Shown piece after piece: positions 1 through 10,749 of a DNA stretch of 60,000 nucleotides. The notes under the pieces are model-generated. The model had not been told where the DNA came from. It was given only the letters and a program-made list of their open reading frames with translations, and did not search any database. Source of the stretch: Polytrichum commune (Eukaryota; Streptophyta; Polytrichopsida; Polytrichales; Polytrichaceae); contig OX485807.1 of NCBI GenBank assembly GCA_950295325.1, forward strand, positions 30,601,666-30,661,665, read 5' to 3'. Position numbers and translations under genes: made by a program. The stretch's first letter is position 1. Each line of letters starts with the position of its first letter.

Positions 1-32
1 GGACTCATTGTTGGTTATCATTACTAAAACAA

Positions 33-155
33 TTGGTCCGAGATGACCCTAAACTACCGGGTGATAGTGGAGAGGTACCCATTTCCGAATGAAGTGGTTG
101 GCAGGCCGATTCCGCTGCGAAATCTTCTCTACTTGACGGTAAAAACTAGTTAGAT
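33..155 (+). repeat. Diverged copy of a SINE-like dispersed repeat
   Basis: This stretch aligns by eye along about 120 bases with 17197-17320. Both copies share the blocks 'ccctaaact', 'gtggagag' and 'gcgaaatcttctct'. In this copy the tRNA-type B-box region is degraded ('ggccgattccg' instead of 'ggttcaattcc'). The rest of 1-850 shows no credible gene; its open frames are short, unrelated to anything I know and lack coding character. Confidence 0.5.
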
Positions 156-849
156 AGATAAGAAGCCAAGAGCCCACCCACCACAAGGTAGGCGGTAAAC
201 TCCACCCTGCACCAAGAAGATTCTTAAGCAGGGTAGGACGAACGGACTCCAATTCACGTCGGATTGCCCGATGTTGGTTACTTATTTATTTACCAAAACA
301 ATTTGTAATGAACACATTGTTTAATTTCATAGAGACTCGGTCTCCCTCCATATTAATAGGCGCCCCCATCACCGTCATCTTGTCGCTGATACTTCTTACT
401 ATATGTTTGGGAACTGTTTGTCGATCACCTAAGCATGTGATACTAATCTTGGGATAGATACCTCCGTAAACTTCAACAACTGTCAACTACATATCAATTA
501 TATTTCTGCGGCTAGTTGCCCAACAACGAAAGTAACATAATCATTTCATATGTGTGGGAACATAACATAAGTATTTCAAATGAATTTCTTAGAGCATCAT
601 CAATGAGAGGCTCTTTAAAGAATGCACATATGGCGGCCTATTCTCCAACAACACCTGCAAGTAAGTTAACGAATTGGCGGAGAATGCATGGCATCGCACT
701 ACTTAGAAGTTAGAATTGCTGTGGGAATCGAACAATCTAACCTCTCTGGCGCAAATTGCGGTCGAAGCATGGATTGAATGCATGTTGCGGCGATGAATGT
801 AACTCGGCTTAAAAAACGAAAGGAGCGTGTCTCGCGTTGCAGGAGATTC

Positions 850-1310
850 CACAACAGAACGCTAGATTAAACCACACAATGCAGAGGTCGTGGCAAGTTT
901 TAAGATGCAAATAGCTTCAAGGTCTGAGTAGTCTAGGAGCGTCGAGATAATGACTAGAATTTGCTGATCTCAAAATCATAGTCGTTATATTCAGGAAGCA
1001 TCGATTCTGTAAGTGTTTAATTAAGGTTCGATTTACTAGGCAAAGTTCTTTGCAGAATCTTGTTGCGATCTTTGGAGAGGTTGTGCTGATTCACGTAATC
1101 GCAACGTCTGAACCAGATAACACAGATATCACCGCAAGTTCTAGCTGCAGATAGCTTGAAGTTGTAAGCAGATGAGCGTCGAGATCTTACAGGACGATTA
1201 TTGCTGCTCCGGTGGATGTTCATAGTCGGCAACTGCAGGAAGGTTTCTGTAAGCACTCAATTGCGGGGTCCTTTAGGCGAGGTTATTTGCAGAATCTTGT
1301 GGCTATGGCA
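850..1310 (+). repeat. Tandem duplication (period about 240 bp) over the leader of the 1.3-kb gene
   Basis: Two diverged units lie at about 850-1090 and 1090-1310. Matching blocks include 'gcaagtt' (893 and 1134), 'gagcgtcgagat', 'catagtcg', 'caggaag', a splice-donor-like gtaag (1009 and 1249) and a 'ttgcagaatcttgt' acceptor-like block (AG at 1055 and 1292). Spacing between equivalent sites is 237-241 bp. Only the second unit runs into the open reading frame. The donor of unit 1 could splice to the acceptor of unit 2, removing about 280 bp, so the duplication may have built a 5' UTR intron; that is inference. Confidence 0.65.
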
Positions 1311-1931
1311 CAGTTTATGGTGAAGGAGGTGTATTTGGTGGAGCGGACGATCGCATCGGGGCATCCCGACCTGGACGATATGGCGTGCGAGGCGACGGTG
1401 TGCGCGAGCGAGCACCAGGCGCACTGCGAGGCGGTGAAGAACATGGTGAAGTTCGCGTTGGACAAGAACTGCACGCAGGAGGAAGAGGACAGCCTGCGCT
1501 ACGAGCTCGTGAAGACGATGAGGCGCAGGGGCATCAGCATGGAGCGGAGGTACAAGCGCCTCAAGGATCTGATCATCGGCGCCAGCCGCGCCTTCAACGC
1601 CGAGAAGACGTACTACAATGTGAAGCGCAGCGAGATTCTTGCACACGAGGCCGTGGATGAGGATATATTGGTTAGGGAGGCGCTGGAGCATCTTGGTGTA
1701 ACTCCAGATTCTAAGCCAGGGCCTCCTCCAGGAACTACTACCTGCAGTTCGGTGAAGAGGAAAACACGACAAGGGCCTCGAGACTCCAGTTCAACGCAGA
1801 ACAGGGGATTCGGCCGCATGTTGCCTCCTCTTGCTGCCAATCAGGAAGGGCTTGCGAGGACCATGAGAACACGCGAGCAGCAGGCCGAAAATTCCTATGG
1901 ATCTCCCGACGAAGATGACTGGTCCTCCTGA
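1305..1931 (+). CDS. Unidentified 208-residue, helix-rich, charged protein
   Basis: I do not recognise this protein. The frame is open well upstream of 1305. I chose ATG 1305 because it follows an acceptor-like 'ttatttgcag' ending at 1292 and because the charged, helical sequence begins there (MAQFMVKEVYLVERTI). Residues 1-135 are rich in E, K, R, A and L with few glycines or prolines, which predicts a mostly alpha-helical fold. There is a Cys/His-containing stretch (ACEATVCASEHQAHCEAV) and a basic patch around KTMRRRGISMERRYKRLK. Residues from about 140 look disordered and end in an acidic tail (SPDEDDWSS). No signal peptide or membrane segment is seen. Coding bases 1320-1620 are strikingly GC-rich next to the flanks, unlike the 3' third. 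Third-position GC and intact length argue for a real gene. Both ends lie in local duplications (850-1310 and 1845-2755). Confidence 0.6.
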   Translation: MAQFMVKEVYLVERTIASGHPDLDDMACEATVCASEHQAHCEAVKNMVKFALDKNCTQEEEDSLRYELVKTMRRRGISMERRYKRLKDLIIGASRAFNAEKTYYNVKRSEILAHEAVDEDILVREALEHLGVTPDSKPGPPPGTTTCSSVKRKTRQGPRDSSSTQNRGFGRMLPPLAANQEGLARTMRTREQQAENSYGSPDEDDWSS

Positions 1932-2755
1932 ATCCTGTGCATCGATTTAATTTCCAGCTGACGGATGTGGCCGGGGTTTCAAGAAGAGTAGAAACATCGA
2001 AACCCTAGTTTGTGCTTCTTTTCGGATTTTGACAAGGATGCGGATCGAAATCTTCAATGCTTGAGGTTACGAGAACTATACTAAAGCAGAACAGTTTTGA
2101 CAACCTCCCATTTCAAACCAAGGAGATTATTGCGTGCCGAGCAGCAATGCCAAGTATACAAGGATTCCCCCGTCTTGAGACTCCCACCACGTATTAATAT
2201 TTTACTGGTATTACAATTTTGGCATCCACGGGTAAGTTCTTTGATACCATGATATTGGTTTAAAACATTGAACCAAACATCAAACCCATATTTGTAATTC
2301 CTTTTGGATTTTGACACTGATAGATGATCAATTCAGATAGAAAGCTTTAATGTTCCACGTTAAGAAAAAAATACCAGAGCAGATCAAGAGTTTTGAGAAC
2401 CTCCGGTTTCACACAAGGACGTTATTGTGTGCCGACCAGCAATGACAGTGACAAGGGCTGGCAAGGAACATGAAGGCGCGCGAGCAGCAGGCTTGAAATT
2501 CCTATGGATCTCCTGACGGAAATGAGTGGTCCTCTTGAATGTTGTGAACAGAAATTTTCAGCTGACACACGGTACGGGGGTTCGAGAAGAGTTGAATTGT
2601 TGCCTTTATTTCCTCCTTTCGGTTTTGACTTGATAGAGGAACAGTGCAGACCCGAATGTTTCTTGAATGCTTTAGGTTATGAAACTAAACTAAGGCAGCA
2701 TTCAGATTTTTGAGCACACAAGGAGGTTATTGTGTGCCAAGCAACAATTATTGAC
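1845..2755 (+). repeat. Degenerate tandem copies of the gene's 3' end
   Basis: Unit A (about 1845-2150) holds the last 29 codons plus the 3' UTR. Unit C (about 2457-2755) repeats the same order, including a copy of the coding end at 2473-2537 ('gcgagcagcagg', 'attcctatggatctcc', 'gtggtcctcttga'), but with changes that break the frame. Unit B (about 2285-2440) repeats only the UTR part ('ggattttgac', 'ttatt..tgtgccga.cagcaatg'). The copies are clearly diverged, so the event is not recent. Confidence 0.7.
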
Positions 2756-2759
2756 ATGG

Positions 2760-4012
2760 AACCCTCTCTCTCCCCTCTGCCATGAAAGCTTCTGTCCGAG
2801 TAAAACAATAGATTTTTTTTTATTTGAGATAATGCCTCAGACGAATTCCAATTCGTGTGATGGTTTGTTTGATGTCTCTGACGGGAAAGGAAAACTGGGA
2901 TTTGTACAAAAACTATACTTTATGCATGTGTTTTGTGTTTACAGAAGATCCTTGAGGGAACGCTGATCAAAGTGCTCTTGCGTAACTTAAATCCAATATG
3001 TGACATGGATGCGGATTGTGAGATCACAGTGGCAATCCTGATTGCTTAGGTTGTGTGTACAGTAAGTGATGATTTGGGTTGTATGTGAGAGGGTCTTGTT
3101 AAAGGAAATTTATATACCTTCATTTCAAATTCATGCCCGCATAATGCTTATGAGCAGACCAGTATGCAGCCAATGCTAGAGTAGCCTCCTGTTAAAGTAG
3201 TAAATTCATAATTTTCAGATTTATGGGTTTGAAATTTTATTTGGTGAATTATTTTATGTCGAGCAGTAAATAAAAATAAAGTTATGTGGCATTGATGATC
3301 AATAAACTGAGTATGTGTTTGCATTCAAGGACATATAGTTGTGTATTTGAACCTGAAGTGTCATTTACATCAAGGTGTTCAACATACTAAAGAAGTGCAT
3401 TTCATGAATGAGTTGATTTAAGATGGGGGGTCACTTTTGACAAAATAGGTTATCAAGTTTGAATGTAATCCTTAAACATGTTTCTGTGCATGTAGAGGTT
3501 CTCTTGGAAGCTTAGGGGTTAATTAGAGGTGGCTAGCTTTAGGAAAAATTTAAAGCTAAAATGTGTCTAGCTTTCTAACCAAACTAAAATATTGTGTAGG
3601 GCCAAAATTAAAGTAGATCATTTCAACATACAAAGATTTCATAAACACCAAACTTGCCTCCTAATTTCTAACCTTTTGGACACATTGCCCCTTCTAAGAT
3701 GCACAAGGATCTCAATATTTTATGATTTCTCTTTTAGATCTTAGAGTGAGGAAGTGAGTTTGGACTCTTCAATTTGGTAGTCTCAAGGCCATTGTTTTGG
3801 TACACTCCTCATAATTGATGTAGGAAAACATACATGGTGAGTAAGTTTTCAATGTTTATGTGTGAATGTTGATGATGGAGATGCAAGAGGCTAAGTATAA
3901 AATTCTTAAATATATATTGTTCATGGGTTGCTCTGTTGGGTTGCGGGAGGGACTAATATTAAATAAATAAATTTGTAAGATAAGTTTTTTTAAACATGTT
4001 GGAAAAACAGGG
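2760..4012. other. Intergenic, no gene seen
   Basis: This is AT-rich DNA between the 1.3-kb gene and the VTI1 stop codon. Around 3520-3600 there is a cluster of 'gctagcttta' and 'ctagctttctaac' motifs ending in 'agggcc', resembling the motifs flanking the hAT relic at 32.8-33.5 kb. It may be a hAT-type fragment, but I could not define ends or a target duplication. Confidence 0.4.
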
Positions 4013-7000
4013 TCATTTACGAGTCTTAACATATATAATCAACATTATTGCAAGTATCAAACCTACAATTATGACCCCTATGACCCATTTGTGACGCTCC
4101 ATACGTTGTGACATAGAATTCAACATTCGCCTACTCTTTGCAATGTTCTCATCCACTCCACGAACCTGCCACCAAACTAGCCCCAGTATGTTAATATATT
4201 AAAACATGGGGTACGTTGAACCTCCACAAGAGGAAAAAAATATGTTGCTTATTATATACTTCTACGATAAAACATAACTCAACATTATGTGGATGCACCT
4301 TAGCGTTGAGAATTTTGGGAGCTCATGCCCATTTATGTTGGGTCATTTTCACAAAATGAAAAAAATTCAACTTGACCATTATTTACTTTGTGAAGGCCGA
4401 CCGGCAATTGGGTCTACTCTAAGCTTTTACAACTAATACACTTCCAATTTTATTTTGTTCTAAGTTGTGTCATTGCCAGTGGGCATGCCAAGATGGCCCT
4501 AGGGCCCGGCACCATCGTGGCAAAATTATGAGAAATTGGTTAGAACAAAACAACATAGCAACCTTCATCATCACTACTCAATACTAGGTAAGATATGTGG
4601 GTGCTATTCAGTTTGTTCTTCATGTTTTCCAACTTCTACCGATTAGATTTCCATAATGAGACTTCTATTGCATTAGCAAATCTACGAGAAAGCATCATCA
4701 AAAATTGGATTCAAAATGAAACCTTCCCTAATTTTGTTAATAAGGTTATTGGAAGTGCATGTTTGTTGATTCTTTGATTGAATACACAAGTTCTTCCAGT
4801 TCTATTCATTATCAAGTGTAGAGTAATATTCAAAATATGACGACATAGTCCAATCTCTTTTAAACATGTGTCTTTATAATGTTTGGTTTTAGATCCTCAC
4901 CAAACCACACACCGATCAAATATAAGTGTCCAAGTGGGGAAAGTGACCGAATAACACCTGTATATCTGGTATTTGGAACAAATGATTCAGACTAGACATC
5001 AAGCTTTCCAAATGTATCAAAGTTACTTACTGTATTTTGAGTGTGTAGGAGTGTTTGATGTTGAAGTTGAAGATCCTGAAGAATGTGGACACCAAGGTCC
5101 TCTGTCTCTAGAATCTGACGTTTACTCTCTTTAATCCTTTCGCCAGATTGATTAAGTCTGTCTGTAGTCTGAAGGAGCCTCGTCCTCTGATCAGATCGAG
5201 ACTGCATCCACAAATGTCAAGTTCAAATCATACTTCAGAAATTCCAGATATGAGTAGCTGGAGCTTTCGAAATCCAGCAGCACATTCATGAGTCTTTCAA
5301 GATTCCAATCAAGTTTGATGAGGTCTGAAGATGATTGAAGTAAGCTTTCTGGTTCGGATTCAATTAATTTGGACTCTTTGTCATCTCTCAAAATGAAAGT
5401 GCCAGAGTTTAATCCTGACATAATGTTGGTACATACCCTTTAGGGTTTATTATCTTTTCGATAGTGCTTATAACTCCACATTTAGCTAAATATGATTCAC
5501 TCATACAAACTCATAAATTAACAAGTTAGACCCCACAACTTTAAAAATATGCAAACAACTCATCTAGACTTGCAACTCTATGTTTGGTAGGCATTGTTTT
5601 AATGTTGTAGTTTGATTGAGAAAGATAAAATAAATTATGAAATAGAAGGAGGACGAAGACAAAGATGTGAAATCACTATATGATTGAGGTTTGTGATGAT
5701 CATCAATAAGTCTACATGGTTTCTAAAGTCACAAAATGGCATGCTTCCATCATCATCTCCATCCCCAAGACACTTACGCTATTGCCACAATACAGAAGCT
5801 GAATATTTGCACACTACATTGATTATAGGACAAATATATGGTGCTATCCCGGACAATCTCGACATGCGATTCTAGTGACATCATTATGCCCCCATGATAT
5901 ACCCACCTCCTTCCTTTAGGTTTGAAGTTTTCCAAATGCACAATATTTTCAACCCACCAAAAATATTGCAACTCACAATATGGATAATGAACCTCTGGTG
6001 TTGAATATTCTAGACTAGTAAATTGTTTGCACTCAAAGCATCATCCAAATGTTTTTAGTGTGGAAATAGTGTATACCATAATCAATGGAGTGAATTAAGA
6101 AAGGAATCATTGAATACAAACACCATTACCACTAGATAGGTCCTAAGCAATCGTCATGTGCCAATGAAAAAACAATTCAAATCTATTTTTACAGTTCATT
6201 TACATATCTTCCAGTGACATAGGACAAGTTTTCATTAACACAGGACGATTGCCTGAGACTCATATTCTTCTGGTGCACCCCTACAAATGAAGAGAGAAGG
6301 AATCGATATGCATCTCGAGATCAAGGAGCTTGAATATTTTACCCCTGTGTATTGCTGATCAAGTAGGCCAGATTCCAGAAGGTCATCCCTCGTTGAAAGA
6401 GAATCAGTTGCTGACTTCTTCACTTCGCGCTTTAGGGTATTCAAGTCTGATTTGTACTCTCTCAGTTTTGCAAGAAGTGTGGCTTTTTGTGCTGGAGGCA
6501 AAGTCCGTGCCTCGAGATCCATTTTTCTTATCTGCAGAGACAAGAGACAAGCAGACACACACAATTATGACACGCCCAGAACGAAACCCATTGCAACGCA
6601 CAGCATAATGTCAAGGTTTGAGAAGTTCAAAAATTATATGTCAAAGGTCTATGTCTTGAGTCATGAGTCATTCAAATAATATGGCACTTTTTTGCACTTT
6701 GTTGTGTTAAGTCGCACTCGTGCTCATTCATTAGACAATCAAACAAGTGTCATGGGTCCATCAAGCGCGACTATTACACTACCCAATATGATGGGACAGT
6801 AAAACTCCATCTTTGAAACTTGGGAGCCACCAAAGACTAGATATAAGCTTGTAAAGTCGAATGAATATGTGCCATCCAAATCGCAATTGCGCATGACCAA
6901 TGTAAGAGGATACACTATTATTTTGCTTCTGATATTTTGGATAGAAATGAATATATGGATGAAAACATGATAATTTGTTGTCGGGCAGCGTAACAGTTGC

Positions 7001-7858
7001 CCGTGACAAAGTGTGATTAACAGCATCATTAAGCGGGGAGAGTCCGCTCTCTATCCCTACAATATTCCCAATGACTTGCATTTTGATTCTAGAATAAAAA
7101 AAAATGGATGATGATGAATCTAACTTTAAATTCACCTGCATCTAAAATGAATAATATAGGGAAAATAGATTTTACTAGGATTGGCAAGAGAACATGCCTC
7201 ATAGGCTGAGTACTATTACGACGATATTGTTATAAGAAAATTGTCTTGCATCATCTTTGTGCTACAATTTTGTAAAGGAAAGTCAATTTTATCCAAAGGT
7301 GAGTGCTTCAACCTACAGAAGGACCAAGAGAGTATTATAATAACAGGTTTTTTATTTTTATTTTTATTCATTTAATTTAATAATTGAGTGTTATAACATG
7401 AAGGACAAATCCATACTAGGGACTCAGCCATATCCAATCCAGTCTTGAGCTCTGCAAGCTTCTGCCTCTTTTCCTCTGCTTGAAAATAACAGTTATCACG
7501 ACTCACAACCATCCTCAATATCCACATCATAAGATGAAAAAATTAAATGGCAATTTGACATAATGGATATAAGACTCTCAAATAGAAGGGGTTGCAATGT
7601 ACAGAACTCTACATAAACCAGAGACTCTACTTAACTTATCAATATCTCTTAAAACATCCACTGTGAAGCCTTTGAATCACAACAATTCATGCAATATCCA
7701 GTTATTTTGTAACTTGAAATTTTCTGGAACGGGGTGAATTATACAAGGTGAGGGTCGTAAAGTGCACCTCCATAGGGAACAGGAGACGCACACTTCCGAG
7801 AAAGATTTGTGGAGAGCTCACAATATTGCCTCTCATAACCTTCAAAAATTTCACTCAT
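4013..7858 (-). CDS. VTI1: VTI1-type Qb-SNARE (vesicle transport v-SNARE), complete, 5 exons
   Basis: Exons on the minus strand are 7858-7768, 7475-7417, 6531-6343, 5201-5031 and 4165-4013 (stop 4015-4013). They total 663 nt, 220 residues, matching the usual VTI1 length of about 220. Each junction is GT-AG and keeps phase; the first donor (GTGCAC) is weak. The N-terminus reads MSEIFEGYERQYCELS, the typical VTI1 opening. The linker has the conserved IRKMDLEARTLPP block. The SNARE motif spans about residues 125-190 with the zero-layer glutamine in HILQDL, and a C-terminal hydrophobic anchor (WVIGVIIVGLILAIMLIIY) is followed by a short basic tail. In plants this family acts in Golgi/TGN-to-vacuole trafficking, pairing with syntaxins and YKT6/VAMP partners. 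No break or missing key residue is seen. Confidence 0.93.
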
Positions 7859-10749
7859 GCTTGGACCCTGTGCACAGACCTGAATTCTCCGAATATTATC
7901 AGATCACTATAAAAGTTTGCGGGGTGTTAGAAAAACATGAAGGCCAGTATTTACTGTTGCAAATTATCGAATCAAAATTTCAGAATCACAGAATGACTTA
8001 ATCACAGACTTTTACACTCACCTTGGCTAAGATCGATTCTTTAAGTCAGAACCAGAAAATTCTTCTCATTGAAGACAAGATGGACTTCTTTCGGTCTCCT
8101 CCACCTTGTCGGAAATCTCCACATAGGTGCTCAATGTTTTTCTATTGCTCTGAAATTCTTGCTATACATCCACCATAAGCACACCAATTGTGCATGGACC
8201 CCAAGCATAAGTAACCATAAGGTGCTTCATCAAGGTTCAGCTTTCACAATAATTAAGAAAATTGCGGTATCAGATTTTAATTAATTCCAATCTAGAAGTG
8301 CCAGAAATTCACAAAGGTGTAAAACCTCCACTTCCCCCCCTAACAAAAAAAAAAGGATGTACCAGCAGACTATTCACTTCTTGGTGTTTCACCAGCAAAA
8401 ATTGAATGCATCAGAATCTCTTGAAATTAGACATAAGGTATCAAATATATTTTGTATTTAAAAAAAAACAGTTTTAGGGTTTAGTAGTCATGATGGAAGT
8501 TGCAACATATAGGCACGGCTATGAAGGCGATCTCTGTAAAACAGAGGATGAGATTAAGAAATGAACAATTTGCAGGCAGTTGTGAATTCAATTCAATCCA
8601 AGCCATAGGACATCCACCTCCGCCTACAAGATGGAGGACCTCAAAGAAATTTCCCTCCCAATTCTTACAACTGTATAATTTATGCTTGCAATTACAACTG
8701 CAGGTTATTTATTACTGCTGACAAGTGCCCTTCATGCAAATTCAACCCAATAGACAATCCCAGAATTTGCAGTCAATGCAGAAACCCAGTAGATCAAGTG
8801 AAGTGAATGTCAAAAGTCTGACCAAATATTTTGGTGGAAATTGAACCCACAAAGGATAAGTTTAATCATTCCCAATTGCACCTAATTTCATCTGATTGCA
8901 CCTAATAGCAAACTCACATAGATGTGCGTCAAAAGTTTGCCCGAATACTTTGGTAGGAATTGAGCATAGAAAGGATGGTTCAGTTATTCTCAATTGCAAA
9001 TGCACAAAGATGTGTAAACCTTATGAAAAGTCTGTCTTGCTAGGTTACTCTTAAAAAATACAAATTAACAAAAATCACTATTTGCATACTAGGTTTACCA
9101 TGAGTAGGTGGTCTCTACACAGTGAACCTAAAATGCACAAAAACAACAACTCATTGCTAAGTAGTCCGAAGAATTTCCAATGACAACCTAACTACTCCAG
9201 AATACAGGAGGATGGATGGTATCGTTAATAGCAGCGAATTAAGACAAACTCTTCATCAAATGGTTTCAGCGCCAAAAAAATAACAAGGGATCCATGTCAC
9301 ATAACATAACATAACTTAGTGAAGTGTTCCCCGGTGAGATGGTGCAAAGTGTCAAACTTATAATTGCACTACAATGTTTATGGAATTTAGATTCACCTGT
9401 GTAATAGCATCACTTACCTTGTTACGAGGCTTATGCTAGGTTACACTAATGGCCAACAACTCGGTGATTAGTGTAAGCTATAGAGAGTTGGCATGAGTGT
9501 GCTTATTATTATCTTGGCATTCATATGCTCAATATCACTTCCTGCAAACTAAAATGAAAACATGGGACACTTGCCATAAGTATGCATCATGTATTATCTT
9601 CCTCTTGCATGCTTAATTATAAACACATGACGATGTCGTTTTCGTGTGCTCAATGATATCTTCCTCTTGCATACTAAAACATAAAACTATTATCTTAAGC
9701 ACTCCAAAGTATCATTAGTGTTAACGGTATTCATAGTTATGCACTTCAAAAATGGTCATGCTCACAATTAGCAGAGGTGACACTAAATATCATGAACAAT
9801 TTAGTGCAAAAGAGAAGTCCTCTTGGAGAAGGTGGCGCATGCAACCTGCTACCACTTCTCCGATTTATTTAAGAATGGTGATGATTGACCTATTTGGGAG
9901 CCATGCCCCCTACTTGCCCCAAGCTACTACCATAGAGGGCTCTCTATTCCAACAAAAAGAATTCTTCTTTAGTTTTGCCACATGTCATGCTCACATTGGC
10001 TAAGATCACTTCTGTCCACATGGAAACTGCATTCCAGCACTTGTAAAGATGAAATAGAGCACCCTCTATGGTATCCACATGTTGGTTCATATTCACCTGC
10101 AAGTGACACTTCCTCCCCATAATTCAGATGGCTTAGCCAACAACCAACAGAAGAAATGGAAAGTGGCAACTGCAAATAGGGTAGTCGATCTATTTCTTAT
10201 GCTAGTGAATTAACAGAACCTGGATACAGAAACAAATGTGGAATGTATACAAGAGGCTGAAAGCAGAGATCACCAATGCTGGACATTTGAGATGGAAGTA
10301 GAAATCACAGCAATTTACTACATGATAAATCATTTAACAAGAGACTCTATTCAATTGATGATGCAAGTAGAATTTGCTCCACCTGACCTACTGTCAATAT
10401 CTTGACCTGTCTTGTGTGCTCAAATCTGTGATATCCCCACTCCAAAGGCCAGAAAGGACCTCATCCAGGTTTCAACACCTGATCAATGAAAGGAAATACC
10501 TCTTTCAACCCTTTTGTAATACCCCTAAGAACTGCAAGGGAAATGCACTCCCGAATAATAGCAGAATCTTGTTCAAGTATGCTGAATCGCCCTCAACCTA
10601 GTAAGCTTCACAAATGGTATAGTATGAGGGGCTTCTAACCTCTACTAAAAGGCCTATGGTACATGAACCGTCTAACTTGACCTGACCTCCCACTCAAAAA
10701 TACCCAACCTTCAAACGGTGGAGACCAGTTGAGAATGTAAAAACCCTCA
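7859..10749. other. Intergenic between two minus-strand genes
   Basis: The VTI1 promoter and leader should lie at the left end. No convincing coding exon is seen. It holds the 9480-9830 dispersed repeat described separately and many short AT-rich open frames without family resemblance. The right end, just below 10750, should be the 3' UTR of the ARID-HMG gene. Confidence 0.5.
9480..9830. repeat. Dispersed repeat with internal short repeats (copy 1 of 3)
   Basis: This stretch resembles 21940-22320 and, over a shorter part, 19890-20130. Shared blocks are 'catgacacttgcca', 'atgctcaa.atatc', 'cctcttgcata', 'cttaagcactccaa.gt' and 'ggcactaaata.cat.aacaat'. Inside each copy the 'tatgctcaa..atatc..cctcttgca' block recurs at about 60-80 bp intervals. 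No coding capacity is seen. The class is unknown; it could be a non-autonomous element or an LTR remnant. Confidence 0.5.

Noticed and set aside
6779-7141. 120-codon minus-strand frame inside the VTI1 gene
   Set aside because: It sits in intron 2 between two exons that join in phase without it, and its sequence is not part of the VTI1 family.
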